Assembly (NCBI RefSeq): GCF_036711975.1
Contig: NC_091971.1
Span: forward strand, 1,371,501 to 1,435,500
From: Onthophagus taurus
Taxonomy: Eukaryota; Arthropoda; Insecta; Coleoptera; Scarabaeidae
Direction: 5' to 3'
DNA: 64,000 nt
The notes beneath the pieces were generated by a model. The model saw only the letters and a list, made by a program, of their open reading frames with translations, did no database searches and was not told where the DNA came from. Position 1 is the stretch's first letter, and each line of letters begins with the position of its first letter. Both the position numbers and the translations under genes were made by a program. Of the stretch, positions 31,352-45,000 are shown piece after piece.

Positions 31352-34300
31352 TTAACCCTTTGTGTCCCAAGAAGTCAAAAATTTTGAAAGTTTGTGAAAA
31401 AAATATTGATATAAAACTTACATTTTCGTATATCCTAAAAGTGTTAAAAAAGATGCTACATTAAAAATTCCTGGAAGCCGTATTTATTGAAATTAAGGAA
31501 TGAGACTTATTCTAAATTAAAGCTCAAAGCTTTCTCTTTAAAATGATGTATAATAATTGTTGGGTTGGATTGGAAAAATATTGAGAAAAAAAATGTTGAA
31601 ATTAAACTTACATTTTGATATAACCTAAAAATGTCAAAAAAGATGCTAATTTAAAAATTCCTGGAAGTCGTATTTATTGAAATTAAGGAATGAGACTTAC
31701 TCTAAATTAAAGCTCAAAGCTTTCTCTTTAAAATGATGTATAATAATTGTTGGGTTGGATTGGAAAAATATTAAGAAAAGAAATGTTGAAATAAAACTTA
31801 CATTTTCGCATAACCTAAAAGTCTCAAAAAATATGCTAATTTAAAAATTCCTGGAAGTCGTATTTATTGCAATTAAGTAATGAGACTTGTTCTAAATTAA
31901 AGCTCAAAGCTTTCTCTTTAAAATGATGTATAATAATTGTTGGGTTGGATTGGAAAAATATTAAGAAAAGAAATGTTGAAATAAAACTTACATTTTCGCA
32001 TAACCTAAAAGTCTCAAAAAATATGCTAATTTAAAAATTCCTGGAAGTCGTATTTATTGCAATTAAGTAATGAGACTTGTTCTAAATTAAAGCTCAAAGC
32101 TTTCTCTTTAAAATGATATATAATAATTGTTGGGTTGGATTGGAAAAATATTGAGAAAAAAAATGTTGAAACAAAACTTACATTTTTGTACAACCTAAAA
32201 GTGTCAAAAAAAATGATAAATTAAAAATTCCTGGAAGCCGTATTTATTGAAATTAAGGAATGAGAGTTGTTCTAAATTAAAGTTCAAAGCTCTCTCTTTA
32301 AAATGATGTATAATACTTGTTGGGTTGGATTGGAAAAATATTGAGAAAAAAAATGTTGAAACAAAACTTACATTTTCGTATAAACTAAAAGTGTCAAAAA
32401 AGATGCTAATTTAAAAATTCCTGGAAGTCGTATTTATTGAAATTAAGGAATGAGACTTGTTCTAAATTAAAGCTCAAAGCTTTCTCTTTAAAATGATGTA
32501 TAATAATTGTTGGGTTGGATTGGAAAAATATTGAGAAAAAAAATGTTGAAACAAAACTTACATTTTCGTATAAACTAAAAGTGTCAAAAAAGATGCTAAT
32601 TTAAAAATTCCTAGAAGCCGTATTTATTGAAATTAAGGAATGACAGTTGTTCTAAATTAAAGTTCAAAGCTCTCTCTTTAAAATGATGTATAATACTTGT
32701 TGGGTTGGATTGGAAAAATATTGAGAAAAAAAATGTTGAAACAAAACTTACATTTTCGTATAAACTAAAAGTGTCAAAAAAGATGCTAATTTAAAAATTC
32801 CTGGAAGTCGTATTTATTGAAATTAAGTAATGAGACTTGTTCTAAATTAAAGCTCAAAGCTTTCTCTTTAAAATGATATATAATAATTGTTGGGTTGGAT
32901 TGGAAAAATATTGAGAAAAAAAATGTTGAAACAAAACTTACATTTTTGTACAACCTAAAAGTGTCAAAAAAAATGATAAATTAAAAATTCCTGGAAGCCG
33001 TATTTATTGAAATTAAGGAATGAGACTTACTCTAAATTAAAGCTCAAAGCTTTCTCTTTAAAATGATGTATAATAATTGTTGGGTTGGATTGGAAAAATA
33101 TTGAGAAAAAAAATGTTGAAACAAAACTTACATTTTCGTATAAACTAAAAGTGTCAAAAAAGATGCTAATTTAAAAATTCCTGGAAGTCGTATTTATTGC
33201 AATTAAGTAATGAGACTTGTTCTAAATTAAAGCTCAAAGCTTTCTCTTTAAAATGATATATAATAATTGTTGGGTTGGATTGGAAAAATATTGAGAAAAA
33301 AAATGTTGAAACAAAACTTACATTTTCGTATAAACTAAAAGTGTCAAAAAAGATGCTAATTTAAAAATTCCTGGAAGCCGTATTTATTGAAATTAAGGAA
33401 TGAGAGTTGTTCTAAATTAAAGCTCAAAGCTCTCTCTTTAAAATGATGTATAATACTTGTTGGGTTGGATTGGAAAAATATTGAGAAAAAAAATGTTGAA
33501 ACAAAACTTACATTTTCGTATAAACTAAAAGTGTCAAAAAAGATGCTAATTTAAAAATTCCTGGAAGCCGTATTTATTGAAATTAAGGAATGAGATTTGT
33601 TCTAAATTAAAGCTCAAAGCTTTCTCTTTAAAATGATGTATAATAATTGTTGGGTTGGATTGGAAAAATATTGAGAAAAAAAATGTTGAAACAAAACTTA
33701 CATTTTCGTATAAACTAAAAGTGTCAAAAAAGATGCTAATTTAAAAATTCCTGGAAGTCGTATTTATTGAAATTAAGGAATGAGACTTACTCTAAATTAA
33801 AGCTCAAAGCTTTCTCTTTAAAATGATGTATAATAATTGTTGGGTTGGATTGGAAAAATATTGAGAAAAAAAATGTTGAAACAAAACTTACGTTTTCGTA
33901 TAAACTAAAAGTGTCAAAAAAGATGCTAATTTAAAAATTCCTGGAAGCCGTATTTATTAAAATTAAGGAATGAGAGTTGTTCTAAATTAAAGTTCAAAGC
34001 TCTCTCTTTAAAATGATGTATAATACTTGTTGGGTTGGATTGGAAAAATATTGAGAAAAAAAATGTTGAAACAAAACTTACATTTTCGTATAAACTAAAA
34101 GTGTCAAAAAAGATGCTAATTTAAAAATTCCTGGAAGTCGTATTTATTGAAATTAAGGAATGAGACTTGTTCTAAATTAAAGCTCAAAGCTTTCTCTTTA
34201 AAATGATGTATAATAATTGTTGGGTTGGATTGGAAAAATATTGAGAAAAAAAATGTTGAAACAAAACTTACATTTTCGTATAAACTAAAAGTGTCAAAAA

Positions 34301-35345
34301 AGATGCTAATTTAAAAATTCCTGGAAGCCGTATTTATTGAAATTAAGGAATGAGAGTTGTTCTAAATTAAAGTTCAAAGCTTTCTCTTTAAAATGATGTA
34401 TAATAATTGTTGGGTTGGATTGGAAAAATATTGAGAAAAAAAATGTTGAAACAAAACTTACATTTTCGTATAAACTAAAAGTGTCAAAAAAGATGCTAAT
34501 TTAAAAATTCCTGGAAGCCGTATTTATTGAAATTAAGGAATGAGAGTTGTTCTAAATTAAAGTTCAAAGCTCTCTCTTTAAAATGATGTATAATACTTGT
34601 TGGGTTGGATTGGAAAAATATTGAGAAAAAAAATGTTGAAACAAAACTTACATTTTCGTATAAACTAAAAGTGTCAAAAAAGATGCTAATTTAAAAATTC
34701 CTGGAAGTCGTATTTATTGAAATTAAGGAATGAGACTTGTTCTAAATTAAAGCTCAAAGCTTTCTCTTTAAAATGATGTATAATAATTATTGGGTTCGAT
34801 TGGAAAAATATTGAGAAAAAAAAGGTTGAAACAAAACTTACATTTTCGTATAAACTAAAAGTGTCAAAAAAGATGCTAATTTAAAAATTCCTGGAAGTCG
34901 TATTTATTGAAATTAAGGAATGAGACTTGTTCTAAATTAAAGCTCAAAGCTTTCTCTTTAAAATGATGTATAATAATTGTTGGGTTGGATTGGAAAAATA
35001 TTGAGAAAAAAAATGTTGAAACAAAACTTACATTTTCGTATAAACTAAAAGTGTCAAAAAAGATGCTAATTTAAAAATTCCTGGAAGCCGTATTTATTGA
35101 AATTAAGGAATGAGAGTTGTTCTAAATTAAAGTTCAAAGCTCTCTCTTTAAAATGATGTATAATACTTGTTGGGTTGGATTGGAAAAATATTGAGAAAAA
35201 AAATGTTGAAACAAAACTTACATTTTCGTATAAACTTAGTAGAAAGTACCGATAGTTCTAAATGCGCCGAATAGATGACTACAGTTTAAAATGAGTGTTT
35301 AAAACTACCGGTACTTTAAAGTACCGCCGGGATATAAAGGGTTAA
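31352..35345 (+). mobile_element. Non-autonomous piggyBac-like element filled with 190-bp satellite
   Basis: The ends are TTAA CCCTTTGTGTCCC and GGGATATAAAGGG TTAA. They are inverted termini beginning CCC/GGG next to TTAA target duplications, as in piggyBac transposons. The subterminal regions differ: left AAGAAGTCAAAAATTTTG; right AGTAGAAAGTACCG ... GTACTTTAAAGTACCG. No transposase is encoded. Almost all of the interior is a tandem array. Two more members of the family lie at 51.2-54.1 and 56.5-58.2 kb. Confidence 0.88.
31430..35235 (+). repeat. 190-bp satellite array inside the piggyBac-like element, about 20 copies
   Basis: TTGGGTTGGATTGG recurs every 190 bases. Each monomer also carries AAAATTCCTGGAAG(C/T)CG and AAAGCT(T/C)TCTCTTTAAAATG. 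From about 32.2 kb two monomer types (GTCG + GAGACTTGT + GCTTT, and GCCG + GAGAGTTGT + GCTCT) mostly alternate, a 380-bp higher-order repeat. Copies are highly similar, so expansion or homogenisation is recent. Confidence 0.93.
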
Positions 35346-36390
35346 ACACGATTTTTATTTTTAAATAATTAATTTTATATATTATATTTTAGATAAATCT
35401 TTTTCATTCCACACCATTAAATATCATCAATTTGATTTAAAATTTAAATTATCAAAATAAAACAAACTTCACTTTGCTTTGTAAATAAAATCAATTTTTA
35501 TTTTGACGTTTAAAACGTCAAAGTGAATTTAACGTATGAAGAGGTTATTAATTTATTTAAATTAATTTCAACTTGAATACAAGATCTCATCTACTATTCT
35601 CAATTATGATTTAAACTGTGCCACATCTGGATATAAGCTAAAACTTTCACATTTCGCGATATTAACCATTCTCATTATGAATTACTAACTATTTAGAAAT
35701 CAGGGTGGAAACTCCCAAGTTATAATTTATAAAAATAAACGATGATCTTATTCGGAAAATTATTAAATAAAAAGAGGTAGTAATAAAAAATAGTTGAGAT
35801 GCATTTTAAATTATGTAATTTAAAAGTTGTTTTAGAATGAAAAAAACCTTGATCATCCCGACCTGGCATTGACACTAAAGTCTTAAAACGACTTAAGAGG
35901 TACACGGTGATGAAAAAAAAAATCACGTGTATTCATACAATCGAAGTGATGAAGTAACTGGTTTAGGTCACGTTCTTTTTTTTAACCATCATTCGATTGC
36001 TTCAGTTATTATTACAAGATTGATGAGCTGAAATGTAACACTCTTATTTTTTTTCTCTTTGTGGTTCAAAAGAAATGAAGAGTAAAGTGGTGAAATACCA
36101 ATTTAGATTAAGATCTAATATATGAAACAACTAGTGAATGCATTTAGAATGTTAATTAAGATTTCTAAAGGAATTTATGATTTGAAGATGAGTTTATGAA
36201 ACCTCAACAACACTATCATTGTCTTAGAAGTACTTAACTTAATAAAAAACATTATATAATTAAATTTCGTCTAACAATTAACAACAATAAAATTTTGAAG
36301 GTTAAATTGACAGATGTTAACCTTCAAACTTCAGATTGATTTATTTATTTTTATAAATGTTAATTTTATGTTAATGTTGATTGTTTTTAA
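35346..36390. other. AT-rich spacer
   Basis: No gene recognised. A short perfect palindrome GACGTTTAAAACGTC occurs near 35504, and related words recur in the tandem duplication that follows. Open frames here (for example 35720-35926) look incidental. Confidence 0.35.
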
Positions 36391-37108
36391 GGTATTGTAC
36401 AACTTTTTGTTTAATTGACTTAATTTTATTTTGTTTTAAATGAAATAAATTTAATTCGTTAAAATGATATGAGTTAACTTCACTTCATTTCTGAGTTCAT
36501 GTTGGTTACATTGAATTAAAATTTTAAATTAAATTATTATATAAAATGTATTTAATTTTTGTAAACCTTTAATTTCGTTTTATTTCATATAATTTTAACC
36601 AAATTTGTATCATTTTAAAATATTAAACATCCAAAGATAACTTTATATTAAACAAGTTATTTTGACGTTTAAAATGTCACCACAGTGAAAGACGATTTTC
36701 TTCAAATTATTAATTTTGATTATTCTAGTTTTAATACGTTATTTATAATTGGGATTGTACAAGTTTTTGTTTAATTGACTTTATTTTATTTCTTTATTTT
36801 GTTTTAAATGAAATAAATTTAATTCGTTAAAATGATTTGAGTTAACTTCACTTCATTTCTGAGTTCATGTTGGTTAAATTGAATTAAAATTTTAAATTAA
36901 ATTATTATATAAAATGTATTTAATTTTTGTAAACCTTTAATTTCGTTTTATTTCATATAATTTTAACCAAATTTGTATCATTTTAAACTATTAAACATAC
37001 AAAGATAACTTTATATTAAACAAGTTACTTTGACGTTTAAAATGTCACAGTGACAGAATTATTAATTTTGATTATTCTAGTTCTATTACGTTATAATTGG
37101 GATACGAC
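36391..37108. repeat. Two-copy 360-bp tandem duplication
   Basis: The copy starting at 36391 (GGTATTGTACAACTTTTTG) is repeated from 36751 (GGGATTGTACAAGTTTTTG) with few differences apart from small indels. Both contain GACGTTTAAAATGTCAC. Non-coding. Confidence 0.88.
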
Positions 37109-38325
37109 TAAAAACTTAAAGTGCAAGGTAAGTTAAGAAGAAAATTATTTCATTGTTAATCCCCCTTCAAAGGTAGACTTTAGAAAAAATTCCTAACGAA
37201 TCAAACATCTAATGATTTACTGTGAACTCGGTTTAACCAAAAAGTGTTTAATGTCCTTGCATTCTTTTCGCGATGTTCATCATCGTCCGGACGTCCGATT
37301 CAAAAAATAAACCTTTTTTATTCCATTCGAAGAGTACTTGGACAATGACATTAATTGAACAAAAAGGACGAACCATTTAACTTTGTCACAATGGTTTTTT
37401 TTAGACAATTTAATTCGAATCGATTAACTCCACTCCTTACCATCTGATTTGATGTGGACTTTATGTGTATGTAAAAAAAATTAATACTCTGTAGAAAGAA
37501 GAAAGTTGTAGGTGTCTTCGAAAGTTGCATTGTTTAGGAGGAAATTTCCTGATGATGTCTCAGAATTACAATGAAGAAAGGTGTAAAAATCTTTCCACAT
37601 TTTATTTTTTCTATTGTATTAGAAAAAGATCAACAAATAAAGATTAATCGTTTATTTATTAGTTTATTGTAAAAACTAATAAATTGCATTTCATATCTAA
37701 AGATTACTTAACAAATAATTATTGATTCACACATAATACGACGTCCTGTACTTTCTCTCGTTCACCTAAAGGCGCCTTGCAACATACACACACAGAAAAT
37801 TATTAATTGTTTGTTTCGTAATCTCTACCAGAAGAAGAACCATTTACAAATCTTTCAACATTCCTCGGGGGTACTTTAAAGGATTTATTGGGCCTCTAAC
37901 ACCAAATATATATAAAACAGTTTTAGTAAAATTCCTCTCTAAGGTAATCTTAAGATAATTTCTATGCTAATAAGAAATAATTATAGTCCTTTTTTGAGAA
38001 TGAGTGGGTTGTAGTTAAGTTTCCTTCAAGAAGGCTAAAACATAATTTTTGAAGTATTGTTTTAAAATGTACTTGACCTAAATAATTAATAATTTATTAT
38101 ACCTATTTTGCGATTTAGATTAAGCCTAAATAAGTTTCTATATTTCCATTTGATTTAATATTTTTGTATTAACCCGATAAAAGATAATTAACATAATCGT
38201 CTCCTCTTAACGACTTTTTACGACATTTGCGTAGTTCGTGCACGACGATAGCCTTTTACAAACGTAAAGAACATAATCACGTGTGTACCAAGTTATTTCA
38301 TCGGAGCCGAAATTACAACATCAAC
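37109..38325. other. AT-rich spacer
   Basis: No gene, RNA or element recognised. Slightly GC-richer patches at 37250-37310 and 38200-38290 may be regulatory, but nothing in them is diagnostic. Confidence 0.3.
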
Positions 38326-38327
38326 CG

Positions 38328-38695
38328 CAAGTTATAAAAATTTGAAAATTATTAGAAAACCACAAAACCAGTCTTCTTCAATATCCCTAACTTTGTCGCC
38401 TTCTCCTTCTTCGTTTTCAACATTATCGTTGCGAAAATACACATTTTGCAATACTTTATACGCGAAGAAACGCATTTTGTCATTAGTAATTAAAAAAAAA
38501 AGATAAGAAAAAAATAGTGAAAGTAAAAAATGGGAAAATAATCTTATTTTTTTTTGTGTTGTGTGAAGTTAAAGTTTATGTAATTTCTGGTTTCTTTCGA
38601 TCGAACAAAGAGAGATTAGTTTAAAATGTTGTCGATGGTGGGAAGATTTACGATGCTCTCATTTCCAAAAATGAAAGGAGATGAGCGAGAGCAAG
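38328..38695 (+). CDS. Candidate first exon of a plus-strand gene (partial)
   Basis: A TATAAAAA box near 38334, an initiator-like ACCAGTC about 35 bases on, a leader, then ATG at 38626 opening 23 codons (MLSMVGRFTMLSFPKMKGDE...). The frame meets a good splice donor, AAG/GTAATG, at 38695/38696. No partner exon is recognisable downstream on this strand in the window, so if real the gene has a very large intron or extends past the end. The peptide matches nothing I know. Only the combination of signals supports it. Confidence 0.3.
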
Positions 38696-38699
38696 GTAA

Positions 38700-39450
38700 T
38701 GTAACATTGAAACGGAGATGACACGAATCCAATCGCCTATTAACAAGAATCGTTTTTTGGATCAAGGTTAAGCCACGTTTTATTTTCAATAAAATTAATT
38801 AATTATAATAAAACATCGTTTATCCTAGAAGATTTTTAGAGTGTTTAAACACAACATTGTTTTCGTTTTAATTGATGAGTTTCCCGCTCTAATTACTTAT
38901 GAAAACTCATCATTTTTTATTTATGGAAAATTCTCAAATAATTTAAAATTTTTTTCTTAGAAAGTTGTTTTTTTTTTCAATCCAACCAAACGAAATTGCA
39001 TAAACTGAACTTTATGCAGCTTCTTTAGGTATTCTTAAGAAGATGCTAAACAACGATTTCAACATGTTATTACGTAAAAGCGGCTAAAACTTGTGCAAAA
39101 GTTTCGCGACACTCACCTAAACAATGAAGATTGTCTTGTTAACACTTTTGCAGTTATATGTAGAAATCTCGTGATAACCATAAAAATGAAGTAAATTGGT
39201 TATGTAATAATAATAATAAAATGTGTTTATTTTTGTTATAAAAATGTTTGTATAAAAAAGATGAAAACAGCTATAAAAATGAATGAAAATTTAGTTTCTC
39301 AAGTTAGAAGATCAATTTAATGTGTTATATTATTACACAAACACAGAGATCCATTTGTATTACTAACTTAACTATCTTTTCCAAGAAGTGGGTGTAGATC
39401 AAGTTGCTTCATTAAAGAATAGGAGATATTTTTTTACACTAATTGATAAA
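38700..39450. other. AT-rich spacer before the retrotransposon
   Basis: No feature recognised beyond a short AATAATAATAATAA run at about 39207. Confidence 0.3.
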
Positions 39451-39454
39451 TATT

Positions 39455-42010
39455 ACATTTCTCGCCGTTCAAAACACCAGAACTAGACGGTATTATACCT
39501 GCCCTTTTACTATGGGTCTTGGAGGATTTAATACCTCACCTAGTGGAAATCTTGCAGGCATGTCTGGCTATATACCCAGTCGATGGCGTGAGGTCACAGT
39601 GAACTTCATACCAAAACTGGGTAAGCTTGATTATTTCATACCGAAATCGTCACTTTAGACCAATCAGTATCATCTCCTCCTTTCTTTTGAAAACCCTGGA
39701 AAGACTGTGTGATCGCTACATTAGAGATTTCTGTCTCCCAACTAAACCAGTAAATCCTAATCAACACGCTTACACTCAGAGCAACTCAAGGTGACCAGCT
39801 TTGTTGATGGAGTCCGCCCTGAGTGTTTTCATAGATATAGAAGGAGCTTTTGATAAAACAACTTTCTCTGGTATTAACGATGCCTTGTTAGAGCATAATG
39901 TTCCACCGACTCTTTGTGGTTGGATTGAGAACACTCTTAAACATAGAGTGAAGCTTAGGGCTGGCGATGTTAGTCTCCATGGAGGAGTTACTCGAGGTTG
40001 TCCACAAGAGGGTATACTATCCTCATTTTTGTGGAATCTCACCTTGGATAGCCTCTTGAAACGCCTCACTGAAGCCAACTTTACTACAGTTGCTTACGCA
40101 GAAAATTTAACCATTCTAGTCAAAGACAAGTACATAAACGTGTTTTTTGATAAGATGCAAGTAGCTCTCAAATTGATAGAGTCTTGGTGTGACAAACAAA
40201 GACTCTCTGTGAATCTTAAGAAGACAGAGTTGAGTCTTTTCACACGAATGAGGAAGTTTGGCAAGCCCAGAATGTCATCCCTTGCTAATACTCCATTGTT
40301 TTGTCAAAAGAAGTCAAATATCTGGGCATCACACTTGACAATAAAATGACATGGGGAACTCACCTAGATACTAGAGTAAAAAAAGCGTACTGTAAGATAT
40401 AGGGTTTGTCACCCAAAAATGCCCTCTGGACTTATACGACTGTAATCCGACCTATGGTGTAGTAGTATGGTGGTCAAAGACCTTACAGTCTACATCCACT
40501 GCTGCACTTAATAAAGTACAGAGCACAGCAGCCATGGAAAACATGTTGAACCTTACACCACTTCATTTGTTCACTCAAGAGGTGACCACGATTCGACTGC
40601 GGATAGCAGGATTTCTAATGGATGAGAGAGATAGTAAAAATCCCATTCTCTGGAAGGAAATGGTGGATTACTCACCAATTCTGGAATGTAAAACGGACTT
40701 GTTAGAGCATAATGTTCCACCGACTCTTTGTGGTTGGATTGAGAACACTCTTAAACATAGAGTGAAGCTTAGGGCTGGCGATGTTAGTCTCCATCTAGGA
40801 GTTACTCGAGGCTGTCCACAAGAGGGTATACTATCCTCATTTTTGTGGAATCTCACCTTGGATAGCCTCTTGAAACGCCTCACTGAAGCCAACTTTACTA
40901 CAGTTGCTTACGCAGAAAATTTAACCATTCTAGTCAAAGACAAGTACATAAACGTGTTTTTTAATAGGATGCAAGTAGCTCTCAAATTGATAGAGTCTTG
41001 GTGTGACGAACAAAGACTCTCTGTGAATCCTAAGAAGACAGAGTTGATTCTTTTCACACGAATGAGGAAGTTTGGCAAGCCCAGTATGCCATCCCTTCCT
41101 AATACTCCATTGTTTTGTCAAAGGAAGTCAAATATCTGGGCATCACACTTGACAATAAAATGACATGGGGAGCTCACCTAGATAATAGAGTAAAAAAGAG
41201 GGCCCTCTGGACTTATACGGCTATAATCCGACCTATGCTTACTTATGGTGCAGTAGTATGGTGGTCAAAGACCTTGCAGTCTACATCCACTGCTGCACTT
41301 AATAAAGTATAGAGCACTGCAGCCATGGAAAACATGTTGAACCTTACGCCACTTCATTTGTTCATTCAAGAGGTGGCACTGGTGACCATGATTCGACTGC
41401 GGGCAGAGGGATTTCTAATGGGTGGGAGAGATAGTAAAAATGCCATTATCTGGAAGGAAATAGTGTATTACTCACCAATTCTGGAATGTAAAACGGACTT
41501 CACACCCCTACAACACATTTTTACGAAGAAATATCTCACCCACCCAAGTTCCACAGAAGTAGAGGTAAAAAACAGCTTTAAAATCTACACTGATGGTTCA
41601 AGTAGACGGAAAAGAGCTGAAGCCGGAGTCTTTTCGTACGATCTTCGACTCCACGTATCTGAACTCTAGGTAAAAGTACTACCGTCCTACAGGCGGAGTT
41701 AATCGCCATACAACTTGACGTTATTGTCAGGTCCAACTTGAAAGGTAAGACTTTCACAATTTACACTGACAGTAGACAAGCTATTTTAGCCCTGAGTATG
41801 AATAACAATTACCTCAGGACTTGTTATGGGTTGTCATCTGACATTGGAAAAGGTCGCAGTGCATAACTGTGTTATACTTCAATGGACAAAAGGACACTCG
41901 ACTTGTTCAGCCTGAACCGATAATCGTTCCGTCTTTATCAACTCAGATTGAGATAATTAAAGATTTTACCCACACAAAGTTTATGAACTGGTGGGACAGG
42001 GTAAGGGCTT
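39455..42010 (+). mobile_element. Defective RNase H-bearing non-LTR retrotransposon, left part
   Basis: Broken frames encode a reverse transcriptase: PELDGIIPALL, RPISIISSFLLKTLERL, VFIDIEGAFDK (motif A), and TRGCPQEGILSSFLWNL. Then comes an RNase H domain with IYTDGSS, and later TIYTDSRQAI. This order is typical of I/R1/LOA-type elements. The motif that should be an F/Y-A-D-D box reads YAEN in both RT copies, so the catalytic aspartates are lost. Stops and frameshifts abound, the RT middle is duplicated, and the ORF is broken near 42010 by a satellite array. Its 3' end resumes at about 47441. Confidence 0.85.
39884..41507 (+). repeat. 814-bp internal direct duplication within the retrotransposon
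   Basis: CTTGTTAGAGCATAATG at 39884 recurs at 40698. Downstream, the two copies run in parallel through the RT palm, thumb and a connection segment, ending near ACCAATTCTGGAATG (40676 and 41477). Copies differ by substitutions and a few indels. Both have the YAEN change, so it arose before the duplication. Confidence 0.88.
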
Positions 42011-45000
42011 TTTAACTTTTATCTCAATATTTTTATAACCAAAAATGATTAAGTTTATATGCGGTCTTGAAGAGGAAGGTTTCAGCTTCAATTTGAAGTA
42101 TAAATCGTTTCATAACTCCTAAAAATAAGGAGAATACGATTTTTTGAAAATCCTGAATTTTTATTCGTATTAGAATAAGTTAAAAATTGTGGCTTCACCT
42201 TTTAACTTTTATCTCAAGATTTTTATAATCAAAAGTATTTAAGTTTATACACAGTCTTATAAAGGAAGGCTTCGGCTTCATTTTAATGTATAAATCGTTT
42301 CATAATTCCTAAAAATAAGGTCAAGACGATTTTTTGAAAATCCTGAATTTTCATTCCTTTTAGGTTTAGTTAAAAATTGTTACTTCACTTATTAATTTTT
42401 ATCTCGACATTTTTATAATTAAAAGCAATTAAGTTTGACCACGGTCTTGAAGAGAAAGATTTCAGCTTCAATTTGAAATATAAATCGTTCTATAACTCCT
42501 AAAAATAAGGACGATACGATTTTTTGAAAATCGTGAATTTTTATTCGTTTTAGGTTAAGTTATAAATTGTTACTGCACATTTTAACTTTTATCTCAAGAT
42601 TTTCATAACCAAAAACTATTAAGTTTATATACGGTATTGAAGAGGAAGGTTTCAGCTTCAATTTGAAGTATAAATCGTTTCATAACTCCTAAAAATAAGG
42701 AGAATACGATTTTTTGAAAATCCTGAATTTTTATTCGTTTTAGGATAAGTTAAAAATTGTGACTTCACCTTTTAACTTTTGTCTCAAGATTTTTATAATC
42801 AAAGGTATTTAAGTTTATACACAGTCTTATAAAAGAAGGCTTCGGCTTCATTTTAATGTATAAATCGTTTCATAATTCCTAAAAATAAGGTCAAGACGAT
42901 TTTTTGAAAATCCTGAATTTTCATTCCTTTTAGGTTTAGTTAAAAATTGTTACTTCACTTATTAATTTTTATCTCAACATTTTTATAATTAAAAACAATT
43001 AAGTTTGACCACGGTCTTGAAGAGAAAGATTTCAGCTTCAATTTGAAATATAAATCGTTGTATAACTCCTAAAAATAAGGACGATACGATTTTTTGAAAA
43101 TCGTGAACTTTTATTCGTTTTAGGTTAAGTTATAAATTGTTACTGCACATTTTAACTTTTATCTCAAGATTTTCATAACCAAAAACTATTAAGTTTATAT
43201 ACGGTCTTGAAGAGGAAGGTTTCAGCTTCAATTTTAAGTATAAATTATTTCATAACTCCTAAAAATAAGGAGAATACGATTTTTTGAAAATCCTGAATTT
43301 TTATTCGTTTTAGAATAAGTTAAAAATTGTGACTTCACCTTTTAACTTTTATCTCAAGATTTTTATAATCAAAAGTATTTAAGTTTATACACAGTCTTAT
43401 AAAGGAAGGCTTCGGCTTCAATTTGAAGTATAAATCGTTTCATAACTCCTAAAAATAAGGAGAATACGATTTTTTGAAAATCCTGAATTTTTATTCGTTT
43501 TAGGATAAGTTAAAAATTGTGACTTCACCTTTTAACTTTTATCTCAAGATTTTTATAATCAAAAGTATTTAAGTTTATACACAGTCTTATAAAGGAAGGC
43601 TTCGGCTTCATTTTAATGTATAAATCGTTTCATAATTCCTAAAAATAAGGTCAAGACGATTTTTTGAAAATCCTGAATTTTCATTCCTTTTAGGTTTAGT
43701 TAAAAATTGTTACTTCACTTATTAATTTTTATCTCAACATTTTTATAATTAAAAGCAATTAAGTTTGACCACGGTCTTGAAGAGAAAGATTTCAGCTTCA
43801 ATTTGAAATATAAATCGTTCTATAACTCCTAAAAATAAGGACGATACGATTTTTTGAAAATCGTGAATTTTTATTCGTTTTAGGTTAAGTTATAAATTGT
43901 TACTGCACATTTTAACTTTTATCTCAAGATTTTCATAACCAAAAACTATTAAGTTTATATACGGTCTTGAAGAGGATGGTTTCAGCTTCAATTTGAAGTA
44001 TAAATCGTTTCATAACTCCTAAAAATAAGGAGAATACGATTTTTTGAAAATCCTGAATTTTTATTCGTTTTAGGATAAGTTAAAAATTGTGACTTCACCT
44101 TTTAACTTTTATCTCAAGATTTTTATAATCAAAAGTATTTAAGTTTATACACTGTCTTATAAAGGAAGCCTTCAGCTTCATTTTAATGTATATATCGTTT
44201 CATAATTCCTAAAAATAAGATCAAGACGATTTTTTGAAAATCCTGAATTTTCATTCCTTTTAGGTTTAGTTAAAAATTGTTACTTCACTTATGAATTTTT
44301 ATCTCAACATTTTTATAATTAAAAGCAATTAAGTTTGACCACGGTCTTGAAGAGAAAGATTTCAGCTTCAATTTAAAATATAAATCGTTCTATAACTCCT
44401 AAAAATAAGGACGATACGATTTTTTGAAAATCGTGAATTTTTATTCGTTTTAGGTTAAGTTATAAATTGTTACCGCACATTTTAACTTTTATCTCAAGAT
44501 TTTCATAACCAAAAACTATTAAGTTTATATACGGTCTTGAAGAGGAAGGTTTTAGCTTCAATTTGAAGTATAAATCGTTTCATAACTCCTAAAAATAAGG
44601 AGAATACGATTTTTTGAAAATCCTGAATTTTTATTCGTTTTAGGATAAGTTAAAAATTGTGACTTCACCTTTTAACTGTTATCTCAAGATTTTTATAATC
44701 AAAAGTATTTAAGTTTATACACAGTCTTATAAAGGAAGGCTTCGGCTTCATTTTAATGTATAAATCGTTTCATAATTCCTAAAAATAAGGTCAAGACGAT
44801 TTTTTGAAAATCCTGAATTTTCATTCCTTTTAGGTTTAGTTAAAAATTGTTACTTCACTTATTAATTTTTATCTCAAAATTTTTATAATTAAAAACAATT
44901 AAGTTTGACCACGGTCTTGAAGAGAAAGATTTCAGCTTCAATTTGATATATAAATCGTTCTATAACTCCTAAAAATAAGGACGATACGATTTTTTGAAAA

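Noticed and set aside
31430-35235. Possible transcribed gene inside the 190-bp array (acceptor- and AATAAA-like words)
   Set aside because: Signals recur in every monomer and no open frame spans even one unit.
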